The notes below the pieces were generated by a model that worked only from the letters and a program-made list of their open reading frames with translations, did not search any database and was not told where the DNA came from. Shown in pieces: positions 1 to 5,239 of a stretch of DNA of 5,239 nt (positions are counted from its first letter, which is position 1; each line of letters opens with the position of its first letter). The DNA lies in assembly GCA_002352445.1 (NCBI GenBank), contig DEIL01000099.1, positions 1 to 5,239 on the forward strand, read 5' to 3'. Position numbers and translations under genes: made by a program. Source of the DNA: Desulfobulbaceae bacterium UBA2775 (lineage in GTDB: Bacteria > Desulfobacterota > Desulfobulbia > Desulfobulbales > Desulfocapsaceae).

Positions 1-389
1 ACGACAATATGGTCGGGATTGTAGGGGATAATATCCCTTGCCCTGGTATAGGGAATGACCTGCTCCAGATCGAGAATCCGCACCGGTATGTTTACTGTTA
101 CCAGTTGTCTGACCCCACCCAGGGTCACAACCTTGTCATGATATGTGTCGGCAAAAGTTGTTTTCTTCTCTTTCTGAACAATTTTCCCCAGACGGTTGAA
201 GACTCCAACAGCAGGGTAAAGCAACTTTGCCAGTGGGTGCTCTCCGGTACCAATACTTATATCCAGATAGATCAACCGACCATATATATAGCCATGTATT
301 GCGTCAAGAAAGGAGAAATTTCTCGTCTTTTTTCCTTCACGAAAGAAGGGACGGGTTGATGAGTGTGTACACAAAAATGATCGTTTCAT
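1..389 (-). CDS. Conserved protein, probable Fe-S-associated family; N-terminal part, gene continues past left edge
   Basis: Reading the minus strand from ATG at 389 gives 129 open codons to the window edge, starting MKRSFLCTHSS and containing FLDAIHGYIYGR (about residues 28-39), IGTGEHPLAK, TFADTYHDKVV and LEQVIPYTRARDII near the end. From memory, this pattern (a Y-Y/G-R stretch, GTGEHPLA, ADTYHGKVV, L-E-x-VIPY-x-x-ARDI, then NPDHIV) matches a conserved, mostly uncharacterised family of anaerobes. Its members go on to a cysteine-rich segment, often annotated as a 4Fe-4S binding protein. That cysteine segment would lie just beyond the edge, so Fe-S binding is inferred, not seen. The start is the only ATG before an in-frame stop upstream, but no good Shine-Dalgarno precedes it, so a later start is possible. 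The gene starts 67 bp after the CBS gene and could be co-transcribed with it. The existence of the gene is well supported; its function is not. Confidence 0.72.
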   Translation of the reverse strand, partial: MKRSFLCTHSSTRPFFREGKKTRNFSFLDAIHGYIYGRLIYLDISIGTGEHPLAKLLYPAVGVFNRLGKIVQKEKKTTFADTYHDKVVTLGGVRQLVTVNIPVRILDLEQVIPYTRARDIIPYNPDHIV

Positions 390-456
390 AGCTAACGAAA
401 AATAAAATACTAAAATTACCCTTTAATTGTCCGTTGCCTCTGCATGGTCGGTCAGG

Positions 457-828
457 TTATTCCAGGTTTTCTTCCTCAAACTTCTGGCCATGTCCGGATA
501 TCTTTGCAAGAATAGCCAGTTCGTCTGCCAGTAGTTCTATGAGGTCATCAATGGTGAGAATCCCTTCCAGAAAATCCTCCTCATTCACCACTGGTAGACG
601 ACGGATACCCTGACTACGCATGAGCTGTAAGGTGTCCCAGATACCTTCTGTTTGTTTTGCGGTTATCAACTCGGTACTCATCACATCACCTGCACTTACT
701 GATTCGAGATCCACTTCTTCGGCAATGAGTTCCACAACGATGTCCCGATCAGTGATAATTCCTACCGGAACCATGCGATCAACATGTTTTGTAACCACTA
801 CTACATCGCCTACATGCTGCTTGCGCAT
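457..828 (-). CDS. CBS-domain pair protein (main ORF; original 5' end is out of frame upstream)
   Basis: This 123-codon ORF carries most of a CBS pair (Bateman module), a regulatory unit that usually binds adenine nucleotides. Stand-alone CBS pairs are common as cytosolic energy or redox sensors. The first CBS repeat is seen from MRKQHVGDVVVV through VGIITDRDIV (residues 22-31). The second runs from about residue 47 (AGDVMSTELIT) through LMRSQGIRRLPVV (69-81) to EGILTIDDLIELLADEL (88-104). The tail KISGHGQKFEEENLE is charged. The ORF's first ATG at 828 has no ribosome binding site and falls inside the first CBS repeat. The missing strand and helix are encoded just upstream in another frame (810-905). 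The full gene therefore spans 457-905 (449 nt, one base short of 150 codons) and appears to carry a single-base deletion. As it stands the product would be made only by reinitiation or frameshifting. The ligand is unknown. Confidence 0.85.
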   Translation of the reverse strand: MRKQHVGDVVVVTKHVDRMVPVGIITDRDIVVELIAEEVDLESVSAGDVMSTELITAKQTEGIWDTLQLMRSQGIRRLPVVNEEDFLEGILTIDDLIELLADELAILAKISGHGQKFEEENLE

Positions 829-905
829 GAGTTGGCCAGTTCAACGATACCCGCATCTTTTTCTACTACAACCACATTCCTGCTACAAAATTCTCCAATA
901 GTCAT
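810..905 (-). pseudogene. 5' fragment of the CBS-pair gene, separated from the main ORF by a one-base frameshift
   Basis: ATG at 905 follows an ideal ribosome binding site and starts MTIGEFCSRNVVVVEKDAG, then IVELA, the usual opening of a bacterial CBS pair. After the Ala codon the frame reads N-S-C-A-S-S-M and stops at TAG (812-810). The expected continuation, K/x-L-M-R-K-Q-H-V, is present in the neighbouring frame beginning at the ATG at 828. Adding one base in the stretch gccaactcatg (about 836-826) joins the two into a 149-residue protein. No classical slippery heptamer is present, so a deletion or sequencing error is more likely than programmed frameshifting. The TAG lies only about 15 bases past the internal ATG, so reinitiation by terminating ribosomes cannot be excluded. 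Confidence 0.8.
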
Positions 906-910
906 AACCC

Positions 911-917
911 CCTCCTC
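911..917 (-). promoter_or_regulatory. Strong ribosome binding site of the CBS gene
   Basis: On the minus strand GAGGAGG is followed by GGGTT and then ATG at 905, a spacing of 5 nt. This near-perfect anti-SD complement fixes the true start of the CBS gene at 905 rather than at the internal ATG at 828, and so exposes the frameshift. Confidence 0.85.
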
Positions 918-939
918 TATTTTTTAGTCGACTTATTGA

Positions 940-1113
940 TCATAAGGTTATCAACATTTTTGTGGCGTGTATTATTTTTTCCCTGTCATATTGCTGGTAA
1001 GCGGGAAGATCCGGCGTCCGTTCTATTCGGCATTGAAGGAGACCGTGGAGAGTTCCAGCCTCGGCAGCTGAAATATTATTCAAATTTTTGATAGGGACTG
1101 AATCATTTTTCAT
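940..1113 (-). pseudogene. N-terminal remnant of a long-chain acyl-CoA synthetase (AMP-forming)
   Basis: This 57-codon ORF starts at ATG 1113, overlapping the TGA stop of the 960-residue gene by one base (TGATG). It has a strong GAGGAGGG ribosome binding site inside that gene. The product begins MKNDSVPIKNLNNISA and contains the segment GTLHGLLQCRIERTPDLPAY followed by QQYD (about residues 20-43). That segment matches the N-terminal signature of long-chain acyl-CoA synthetases (T-L-x-x-L-F-x-x-R-V-x-R-T-P-D-x-x-A-Y-R-x-x-D). After Asp43 the resemblance ends; a 14-residue tail (REKIIHATKMLITL) leads to TGA at 942-940. The P-loop, adenylation core and C-terminal domain, normally more than 500 residues, are absent, and the CBS gene starts 34 nt further on. 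An internal deletion of a former operon gene is the simplest reading. A genuine small protein is possible but less likely. The family assignment is from motif memory over a short stretch. Confidence 0.62.
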
Positions 1114-3995
1114 CACTTTTCCCTCCTCGCCGTATTGGGTCGTTCAATCTCCATCTGTGAAAACGAGGTGTAGGCTGAGGACAAATCAGGTTCACCGCAG
1201 TGGTGCAGTATTTCAGAACGCACTGCATCGCGCAGTTTGACAGCAGCGTCCCAATCGTTGCCCTTTGGTGTAACTGGTCTGGAAATGATAACGCCAATTC
1301 CGCCTTTCCGGGGAAACCAGGAGCCACCCCGGAGTTTATTTCTGGTACCGCGGATCGTCAGCGGCAGCACAGGTATTTCGGCATGGGCCGCCGTGACAAA
1401 GGCACCCATTTGAAAAGGAAGCAGGCCCGTCATGCGCTGTAACGTGCCTTCAGCAAAGAACAATGGTCGTTTACCTGACGATGCAAGTTGGCCAATTTTT
1501 CGTGCATCTTCCAATCCTTTTTCAACATCAAACCGCTCAATAAAAAAAACATCCAGCCGAGAGAGCATCACCCGTGCAAAAAATTGTCCGGCCAGTTCTG
1601 CCTTGGCCACAAAGTTATAGCTAATGGGCAAGGCAGCCACAAGAACGAGACTGTCCAAATAGCTCGCATGATTGGATACTAAGATCATCGGTTGATCGTC
1701 ATCAATATTCTCCAGGCCATGGATATTTATTCTTGTACCTGACAACAAGGTGAGCAGCTTAAGTGCCCTGCGAACCATTTTCCACCGCAACTTGACACCA
1801 GGCAGAAGGGCAACCAGCAACCAGAGTGGCATTCCAATGAGGCCAAACAGCAGCCAGCAATATGAGGCATAGAGAAAAGAGCTTACCCTCCGTAAAAGCC
1901 TCCGGCTCTGCGGCAGGATTCCAGCAAGAGATAGACGGACAAGTTGCAGCCACAGGGCGCGTTTTGCCTTACCGACATCCCCTTTTTCATAGAGTTCCCG
2001 GCTTGCAGCCCTTCTTATCTTGCCGCTTGAAGTTTTTAACACGGTGCCTGGCGGAGCGATTAGCACCTCGTCCGGCGGCATGCCCAACAGGTCGACTGCC
2101 CTGTTGATGATCTGCTGGTGCAGCTTTTCCTTAATTTCCGTATCCTTTTCCCTTGACTCCGCCAGCACAATCAGTCGTTCAGTACCGGAATTCCGGTCCT
2201 GACTGGCAAACACTGCAATGCAGCCTTTGCGGATGCCCGGTATATTACCCACTGCCTCTTCCAGTTCATGGGGATATACATTCCTGCCGCCACGGATGAT
2301 AATGTCTTTGATTCGGCTGGTGATAAAGATATCACCCTCGGCAATGTAGGCAAGGTCACCGGAATCCAACCATTCTCCACGAAAAAGACTGCGATTTTTT
2401 CCCGGATTTCGAAAGTAACCGCTGGTAACCGAGGGTCCCTTGAATTGTAACTCACCCTGGTGTCGGTCAGGAAGCTCTCGGCCACTTTCATCAACGATCC
2501 TTATCTGGTGGCCGATCAATGGACGACCGCAGGCAACGAATCTCAACGCAGTAATGTCGTCTTCTGCTGCCACCACTGCCTGACCGGATTCGATGAGAGG
2601 GCCGCGCTTGAGCCGGTCGATGACTGGTCCCCGTCCGAGTGGTGGAAAGGCAAGGCCGACAGCCGACTCGGCAAGGCCATAGACCGGGGAGGTGGCTTCA
2701 GGGTGAAATCCGTAAGGAACAAAACGTTTTTCAAAGTTGACGATTGTCTCAGGGCTGACCGGCTCCGCACCATTGAAGGCCAGGCGCCAGGAACTGAGGT
2801 CAAGCCCCTTAAGTACCTCGTCGTCAAGTCGTCGGTAGCAGAATTCATAGCCGAAATTGGGAGAAGCCGACATGGTGCCGTGATAATTGTGTATTGCCCA
2901 GAGCCAGCGCTCCGGTCGGGCGAGAAAGGAGAGCGGCTGCATGATGACCAGACGATAGCCATAATAGAGGCTGCCCAGCCAGGCCCCTATCAGCCCCATA
3001 TCATGATAGAGTGGCAGCCAACTGACAAAGACATCAGTTGCTGTGACATCAGTTGCCTGGCCCATGGCCCGGATGTTGGCCAGCAGGTTGGCATGGGTGA
3101 GAACCACACCCTTGGGATCACCGGTGGATCCCGAGGTATACTGGATAAAAGCCACATTGCCAGCGCGTACGAATATGGGCGTAAACTCCTTTGTTTGCCC
3201 CAAAAATGCATCCACCGTGTCAACCAGTTCAAGGGTTTCCACTTGGGCCTTCAGCAGTCTGCCAATGGCTTTGACCTCTGGCATGGTAATCAATATCTTT
3301 GCCCCGGCGTTGCGTAAAATTCCCCGATGCCTTTTGAGGTGTTCTTCTATCTGGGTAGGTCGTGCCGGGGGATAGAGGGGCACTGGAATACCGCCAGCAA
3401 GCAGAACGGCGAAAAAACTGAAGAAATAATCTTGCCCGGTTGGCAGCATGATGGCAACAGTATCGCCTGGTTCAAGGCTATGACGCTGCAGTCCGGCAGC
3501 CAACTCCAAAGCACCCTCTTTCAAATCCTGGTAGGTGAGCTGTGTGGCTTCTTCGTTGTGACATTCAAGAATGATATGAATCCGATCCGGATGGGACAGG
3601 ACATGACTTTCAAGCACTGTCAGAAGCGTATCAGCCCCATAAGGCTCCAAATCAGTGTCATCCGAGGCCTCGGTTGGGGCGATTTGCATAACCCGGGCAG
3701 CAGGTTGTCCCTTACCCGATATGCCAATATATCGCAGTAGGTCTCTAGGGCTCTCTGCCTTTGCCAGCACATGTTCGGACAGAGTTAGGTCAAAATTCTG
3801 CTCAAGACGGGCGAGAAGCTCTACCCTGGCCAGGCTGTCAAGGCCCAGGTCGCGTTCCAGGGAGCTATCCAGAGAAATAGGTTGTGAGACTCGGATGCCT
3901 GGATGCAGTTCATCCATAAGTTGCCTGATGAGTTGCAGCAAATCTTGTTCATGTCCCGCAGATTGTACGATCCGGGAGTTATATTCGGTATGCAT
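1113..3995 (-). CDS. Trifunctional acyl carrier / acyl-adenylate ligase / PlsC acyltransferase fusion protein (960 aa)
   Basis: Three domains are visible. Residues 15-92 form an acyl carrier domain with the phosphopantetheine motif GLDSLARVELL, Ser54 being the attachment site. Residues 120-675 are an ANL-superfamily adenylation domain: P-loop YTSGSTGDPKG (286-296), WLPLYHDMGLIG (326-337, typical of fatty-acyl-AMP ligases), YGLAE (439-443), SGDLAY (545-550), hinge RIKDIIIRGGRN (561-572) and C-terminal KTSSGKIRR with the expected catalytic Lys659. A hydrophobic, probably membrane-associated stretch (about 707-732) leads into a PlsC/LPLAT domain: NHASYLD (His776, Asp781), FFIER (817-821), FAEGT (847-851) and PLTIRGT (878-884). 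All catalytic motifs look intact. The likely role is to activate a free fatty acid as acyl-AMP, load it on the built-in ACP, and transfer it to a lysophospholipid or another acceptor at the membrane. E. coli Aas combines similar activities in the opposite domain order and without an ACP. The natural acceptor is unknown. The start ATG has AGGA 5 nt upstream (4001-4004). Confidence 0.93.
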   Translation of the reverse strand: MHTEYNSRIVQSAGHEQDLLQLIRQLMDELHPGIRVSQPISLDSSLERDLGLDSLARVELLARLEQNFDLTLSEHVLAKAESPRDLLRYIGISGKGQPAARVMQIAPTEASDDTDLEPYGADTLLTVLESHVLSHPDRIHIILECHNEEATQLTYQDLKEGALELAAGLQRHSLEPGDTVAIMLPTGQDYFFSFFAVLLAGGIPVPLYPPARPTQIEEHLKRHRGILRNAGAKILITMPEVKAIGRLLKAQVETLELVDTVDAFLGQTKEFTPIFVRAGNVAFIQYTSGSTGDPKGVVLTHANLLANIRAMGQATDVTATDVFVSWLPLYHDMGLIGAWLGSLYYGYRLVIMQPLSFLARPERWLWAIHNYHGTMSASPNFGYEFCYRRLDDEVLKGLDLSSWRLAFNGAEPVSPETIVNFEKRFVPYGFHPEATSPVYGLAESAVGLAFPPLGRGPVIDRLKRGPLIESGQAVVAAEDDITALRFVACGRPLIGHQIRIVDESGRELPDRHQGELQFKGPSVTSGYFRNPGKNRSLFRGEWLDSGDLAYIAEGDIFITSRIKDIIIRGGRNVYPHELEEAVGNIPGIRKGCIAVFASQDRNSGTERLIVLAESREKDTEIKEKLHQQIINRAVDLLGMPPDEVLIAPPGTVLKTSSGKIRRAASRELYEKGDVGKAKRALWLQLVRLSLAGILPQSRRLLRRVSSFLYASYCWLLFGLIGMPLWLLVALLPGVKLRWKMVRRALKLLTLLSGTRINIHGLENIDDDQPMILVSNHASYLDSLVLVAALPISYNFVAKAELAGQFFARVMLSRLDVFFIERFDVEKGLEDARKIGQLASSGKRPLFFAEGTLQRMTGLLPFQMGAFVTAAHAEIPVLPLTIRGTRNKLRGGSWFPRKGGIGVIISRPVTPKGNDWDAAVKLRDAVRSEILHHCGEPDLSSAYTSFSQMEIERPNTARREK
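1121..1128 (-). promoter_or_regulatory. Ribosome binding site for the downstream coupled ORF
   Basis: GAGGAGGG on the minus strand lies within the last codons of the 960-residue gene, 7 nt before ATG 1113. Together with the TGATG overlap it marks translational coupling between the acyltransferase fusion and the synthetase remnant, so the remnant's gene was once properly translated. Confidence 0.75.
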
Positions 3996-4048
3996 AGACT
4001 TCCTGATTTCATGGGTGATCAGAGGACTGGAACATCCAGGATATTTTC

Positions 4049-4068
4049 TTAAACTATGTATAGTTTAA
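4049..4068. promoter_or_regulatory. AT-rich perfect palindrome, probable operator upstream of the acyltransferase fusion gene
   Basis: Arms TTAAACTAT (4049-4057) and ATAGTTTAA (4060-4068) are exact reverse complements around a 2-base centre. The site sits in the gap between the GemA-like gene (stop at 4082) and the fusion gene (start at 3995), 53 bp before the start. The dyad, spacing and location fit a dimeric repressor such as a TetR or GntR family member; lipid genes are often controlled this way. No regulator gene is in the window. It has no GC-rich stem and no following T-run on the minus strand, so a terminator is unlikely. I could not find a convincing sigma70 promoter around it. Confidence 0.45.
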
Positions 4069-4081
4069 AAATAGATCAGGA

Positions 4082-4468
4082 TTAAGGGTGGCTGGACTGA
4101 TTATGCTTGAATATGTTTTTCAATGATTCAATTACCTTGCTTGCCTCCCTCTTTGTCAGCTTGTCGACCTCTGTTTTTTTATAATATTTATTCAGAAAAT
4201 TTTTAAAATGTTGCAGATCCCAACCGAGATCGTTAATCAGGTTCTTGATGAACAGCTTCTGTCGAAAGGTTAGACCAGATTTGTTCAAGCGGTAGTGTTT
4301 GCTTGCCGTAAAAGTCCGCATGAGTCGCCTGAACCCTTTCTCGTCCAGATCTTTTGCTGAACGTACACCTGTTTCCCGCTCCAGGATATCCCGGTACTCA
4401 TCATCGGACAGGCCCAATTCCTGCTTGACAATATGAATGACCGCAAGTTTTTTATGGTCTATTGTCAT
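4082..4468 (-). CDS. GemA/Gp16 (DUF1018)-like protein, stand-alone
   Basis: The 128-residue product starts MTIDHKKLAVIHIVKQELGL, followed by DDEYRDILERETGVRSAKDLDEKGFRRLM (about 22-50), a central LTFRQKLFIKNLINDLGWD (about 66-84), and a C-terminal LTKREASKVIESLKNIF (about 103-119). The K-L-A-x-I-H-I-x-K-x-E-L-G-L opening, the Y-R-x-I-L-x-x-x-T-G-x-R-S-A-x-D-L segment and the final L-T-x-x-E-A-S-K-V-I-E-x-L-K are the marks of the GemA/Gp16 family. The Mu phage member is an early protein linked to host gene regulation and DNA supercoiling. It is mostly helical, lysine-rich (predicted basic) and cytosolic, with no signal peptide or catalytic motif. Its upstream ribosome site is weak (AAAAGAG about 12 nt before ATG). 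No terminase, transposase or other phage gene adjoins it. It may be a domesticated chromosomal copy; its cellular role is unknown. Confidence 0.8.
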   Translation of the reverse strand: MTIDHKKLAVIHIVKQELGLSDDEYRDILERETGVRSAKDLDEKGFRRLMRTFTASKHYRLNKSGLTFRQKLFIKNLINDLGWDLQHFKNFLNKYYKKTEVDKLTKREASKVIESLKNIFKHNQSSHP

Positions 4469-4635
4469 TACTGATGCTCTTTTTGAGTCATTGTGAATTA
4501 ACCCCTCTCTGCTGCCATACGGGAAGATTTATTTCAGACCGATTTTCCCCATTTTCCAATAATTGTTGCTCCCCATCCAATAGCCTGCTTCCCCGCCTTT
4601 GTAGCAGGTAGCCTTCCTTCCACAGTCTGGACCAG
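4469..4635. other. Intergenic gap, no gene recognised
   Basis: This 167-base stretch between the dehydratase-like gene and the GemA-like gene holds no supported gene. A 6-bp inverted repeat CCTGCT/AGCAGG (4584-4589 and 4603-4608) with a 13-base loop is present, but no T-run follows it on the minus strand, so I do not call a terminator. The promoter of the GemA-like gene, if it has its own, must lie here, but no clear -35/-10 pair is visible. Confidence 0.5.
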
Positions 4636-5239
4636 TTACTCGCTACTGACGTCCGTTTTCACATTGTAGTAGCACCCAGGACCCGTCGCCTTCAATACGG
4701 CCATGGTCAACAACTCCTGATCAACGTCGCCTTCTGCTGAGAAAAGATTTTGAATCCGTCCGGTTTTTATACCTTCTGCCTGCATGATACTTGGTGTCAG
4801 CACTGCCCCCATAGAAGAGACCATGCATCCATTCGGTCCCACATTCAGCAGCAGATCCACATCATGTCGTAACTCGATAAGTGCTTCTCCGAGATAAGGT
4901 GCAAATTCACCTAGTGGACGCTGTGTAGGCAGCAGTTCTTTCGACGCCTCTATCATGTCCGAATTCGCCAGTGGCATCCGCACTCCTGCAGCTTTGTAAA
5001 GAGGCTCGATAAGAAGACGTCGCAGAACAAACCGCAGTAGACTCACCCTGCTGCGCACACTCTTTATGTTTCGAAGTTTTTTAGCATTGGATTCTATGCT
5101 GTCTGTGTCACATAACCGCTGTTGAGCGGCGCGCAGGGTATCTTCTGATGACAAATTTTGTATATCCACCTCATCAAGCATATATTCCATATAACTGGAC
5201 AGGGGCGTCACTCCCACTTCGAAGCGTCGAAAACCGAGG
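4636..5239 (-). CDS. 2-hydroxyacyl-CoA dehydratase / activase-related protein, C-terminal part (gene enters from right edge)
   Basis: The frame is open to the right edge: upstream of the GTG at 5217 it reads LGFRRFE without a stop, so that GTG is internal and about 200 C-terminal residues are visible, ending at TAA (4638-4636). Key segments, counted from that GTG, are VGVTPLSSYMEYML near the start, a basic helical region rich in R and L (about 45-75), VDLLLNVGPNGCMVSSMGAV (about 120-139) and GRIQNLFSAEGDVDQELLTMAVLK (about 153-176). The L-N-V-G-P-x-x-C-M motif followed by a conserved F-x-x-x-G-D-x-D segment resembles the HgdB-like/DUF2229 part of proteins annotated as acyl-CoA dehydratase activase-related, in which the Cys may be a [4Fe-4S] ligand. 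Those proteins belong with ATP-dependent, radical-type dehydratases or reductases of anaerobes. The N-terminal ASKHA ATPase domain, if any, is outside the window. Family confidence is moderate and the substrate is unknown. Confidence 0.68.
   Translation of the reverse strand, partial: LGFRRFEVGVTPLSSYMEYMLDEVDIQNLSSEDTLRAAQQRLCDTDSIESNAKKLRNIKSVRSRVSLLRFVLRRLLIEPLYKAAGVRMPLANSDMIEASKELLPTQRPLGEFAPYLGEALIELRHDVDLLLNVGPNGCMVSSMGAVLTPSIMQAEGIKTGRIQNLFSAEGDVDQELLTMAVLKATGPGCYYNVKTDVSSE

Noticed and set aside
9..359. Plus-strand ORF of 116 codons at the left edge
   Set aside because: It overlaps, on the opposite strand, a minus-strand frame with clear conserved protein segments. The translation of the plus strand shows no recognisable family features and it has no convincing ribosome site.
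826..842. Programmed -1 frameshifting in the CBS gene
   Set aside because: A -1 slip would restore the frame, but there is no X-XXY-YYZ heptamer and no evident downstream stem, so a one-base deletion or sequencing error is preferred.
924..931. AGTCGACT palindrome near the CBS gene start
   Set aside because: It is an 8-bp palindrome, common by chance, without a second copy or promoter context.
3030..3056. 12-bp direct repeat gacatcagttgc, two copies 15 bp apart
   Set aside because: It encodes the ATDVTATDV segment just before the WLPLYHDMG motif. Related ligases have the same number of residues here, so it looks like chance codon similarity and not a recent duplication or mobile-element footprint.
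2460..3317. Long plus-strand ORF of 285 codons
   Set aside because: It lies wholly antisense to the adenylation domain of the fusion gene, whose motifs are intact. Its own translation is not protein-like and is a shadow of the codon pattern of the real gene.
4584..4608. CCTGCT/AGCAGG inverted repeat as a terminator after the dehydratase-like gene
   Set aside because: The stem is only 6 bp with a 13-base loop, and no T-run follows on the minus strand.
4537..4635. Open frame continuing after the TAA of the dehydratase-like gene (about 32 codons, e.g. ATKAGKQAIGWGATIIGKWG)
   Set aside because: It is in the same frame and looks somewhat protein-like, which raised the idea of a truncated C-terminus or readthrough. 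A run this short without a stop is expected by chance, and the visible protein already ends at a natural position.

Overview
The window looks like ordinary chromosome from an anaerobic, probably sulfur-metabolising member of the Desulfobacterota (Desulfobulbales-like). This is inferred from the gene families, not from a marker gene. All supported genes lie on the minus strand, so they are read from the right edge to the left edge.

In transcription order: (1) 4636-5239, the C-terminal part of a protein related to 2-hydroxyacyl-CoA dehydratase / BadF-type activase components, running off the right edge. (2) 4082-4468, a stand-alone GemA/Gp16 (DUF1018)-like protein, a family best known from Mu-like phages, with no other phage gene visible here. 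(3) A 77-86 bp intergenic gap with an almost perfect AT-rich palindrome (4049-4068), a likely operator. (4) 1113-3995, a 960-residue three-domain protein: acyl carrier domain, acyl-adenylate ligase, PlsC-type acyltransferase. (5) 940-1113, a 57-codon ORF coupled to gene 4 by a TGATG junction; its N-terminus looks like the start of a long-chain acyl-CoA synthetase whose remainder is missing. (6) 457-905, a CBS-pair protein with an excellent ribosome binding site and start at 905 but a one-base frameshift near 829-836. (7) 1-389, the N-terminal 129 codons of a conserved protein that I associate with a cysteine-rich, probably Fe-S-binding family, running off the left edge.

The metabolic centre is the ACP-ligase-acyltransferase fusion. 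It has the parts to activate a fatty acid with ATP, hold it on its own phosphopantetheine arm, and pass it to a glycerolipid or other acceptor at the membrane. The adjacent synthetase remnant suggests the locus once encoded a second acyl-activating enzyme and has undergone deletion. The shifted CBS gene next to it is either a second sign of decay or a sequencing error.

No tRNA, rRNA, CRISPR array, insertion sequence or convincing rho-independent terminator was seen. There is no stretch over 300 bases without a gene.
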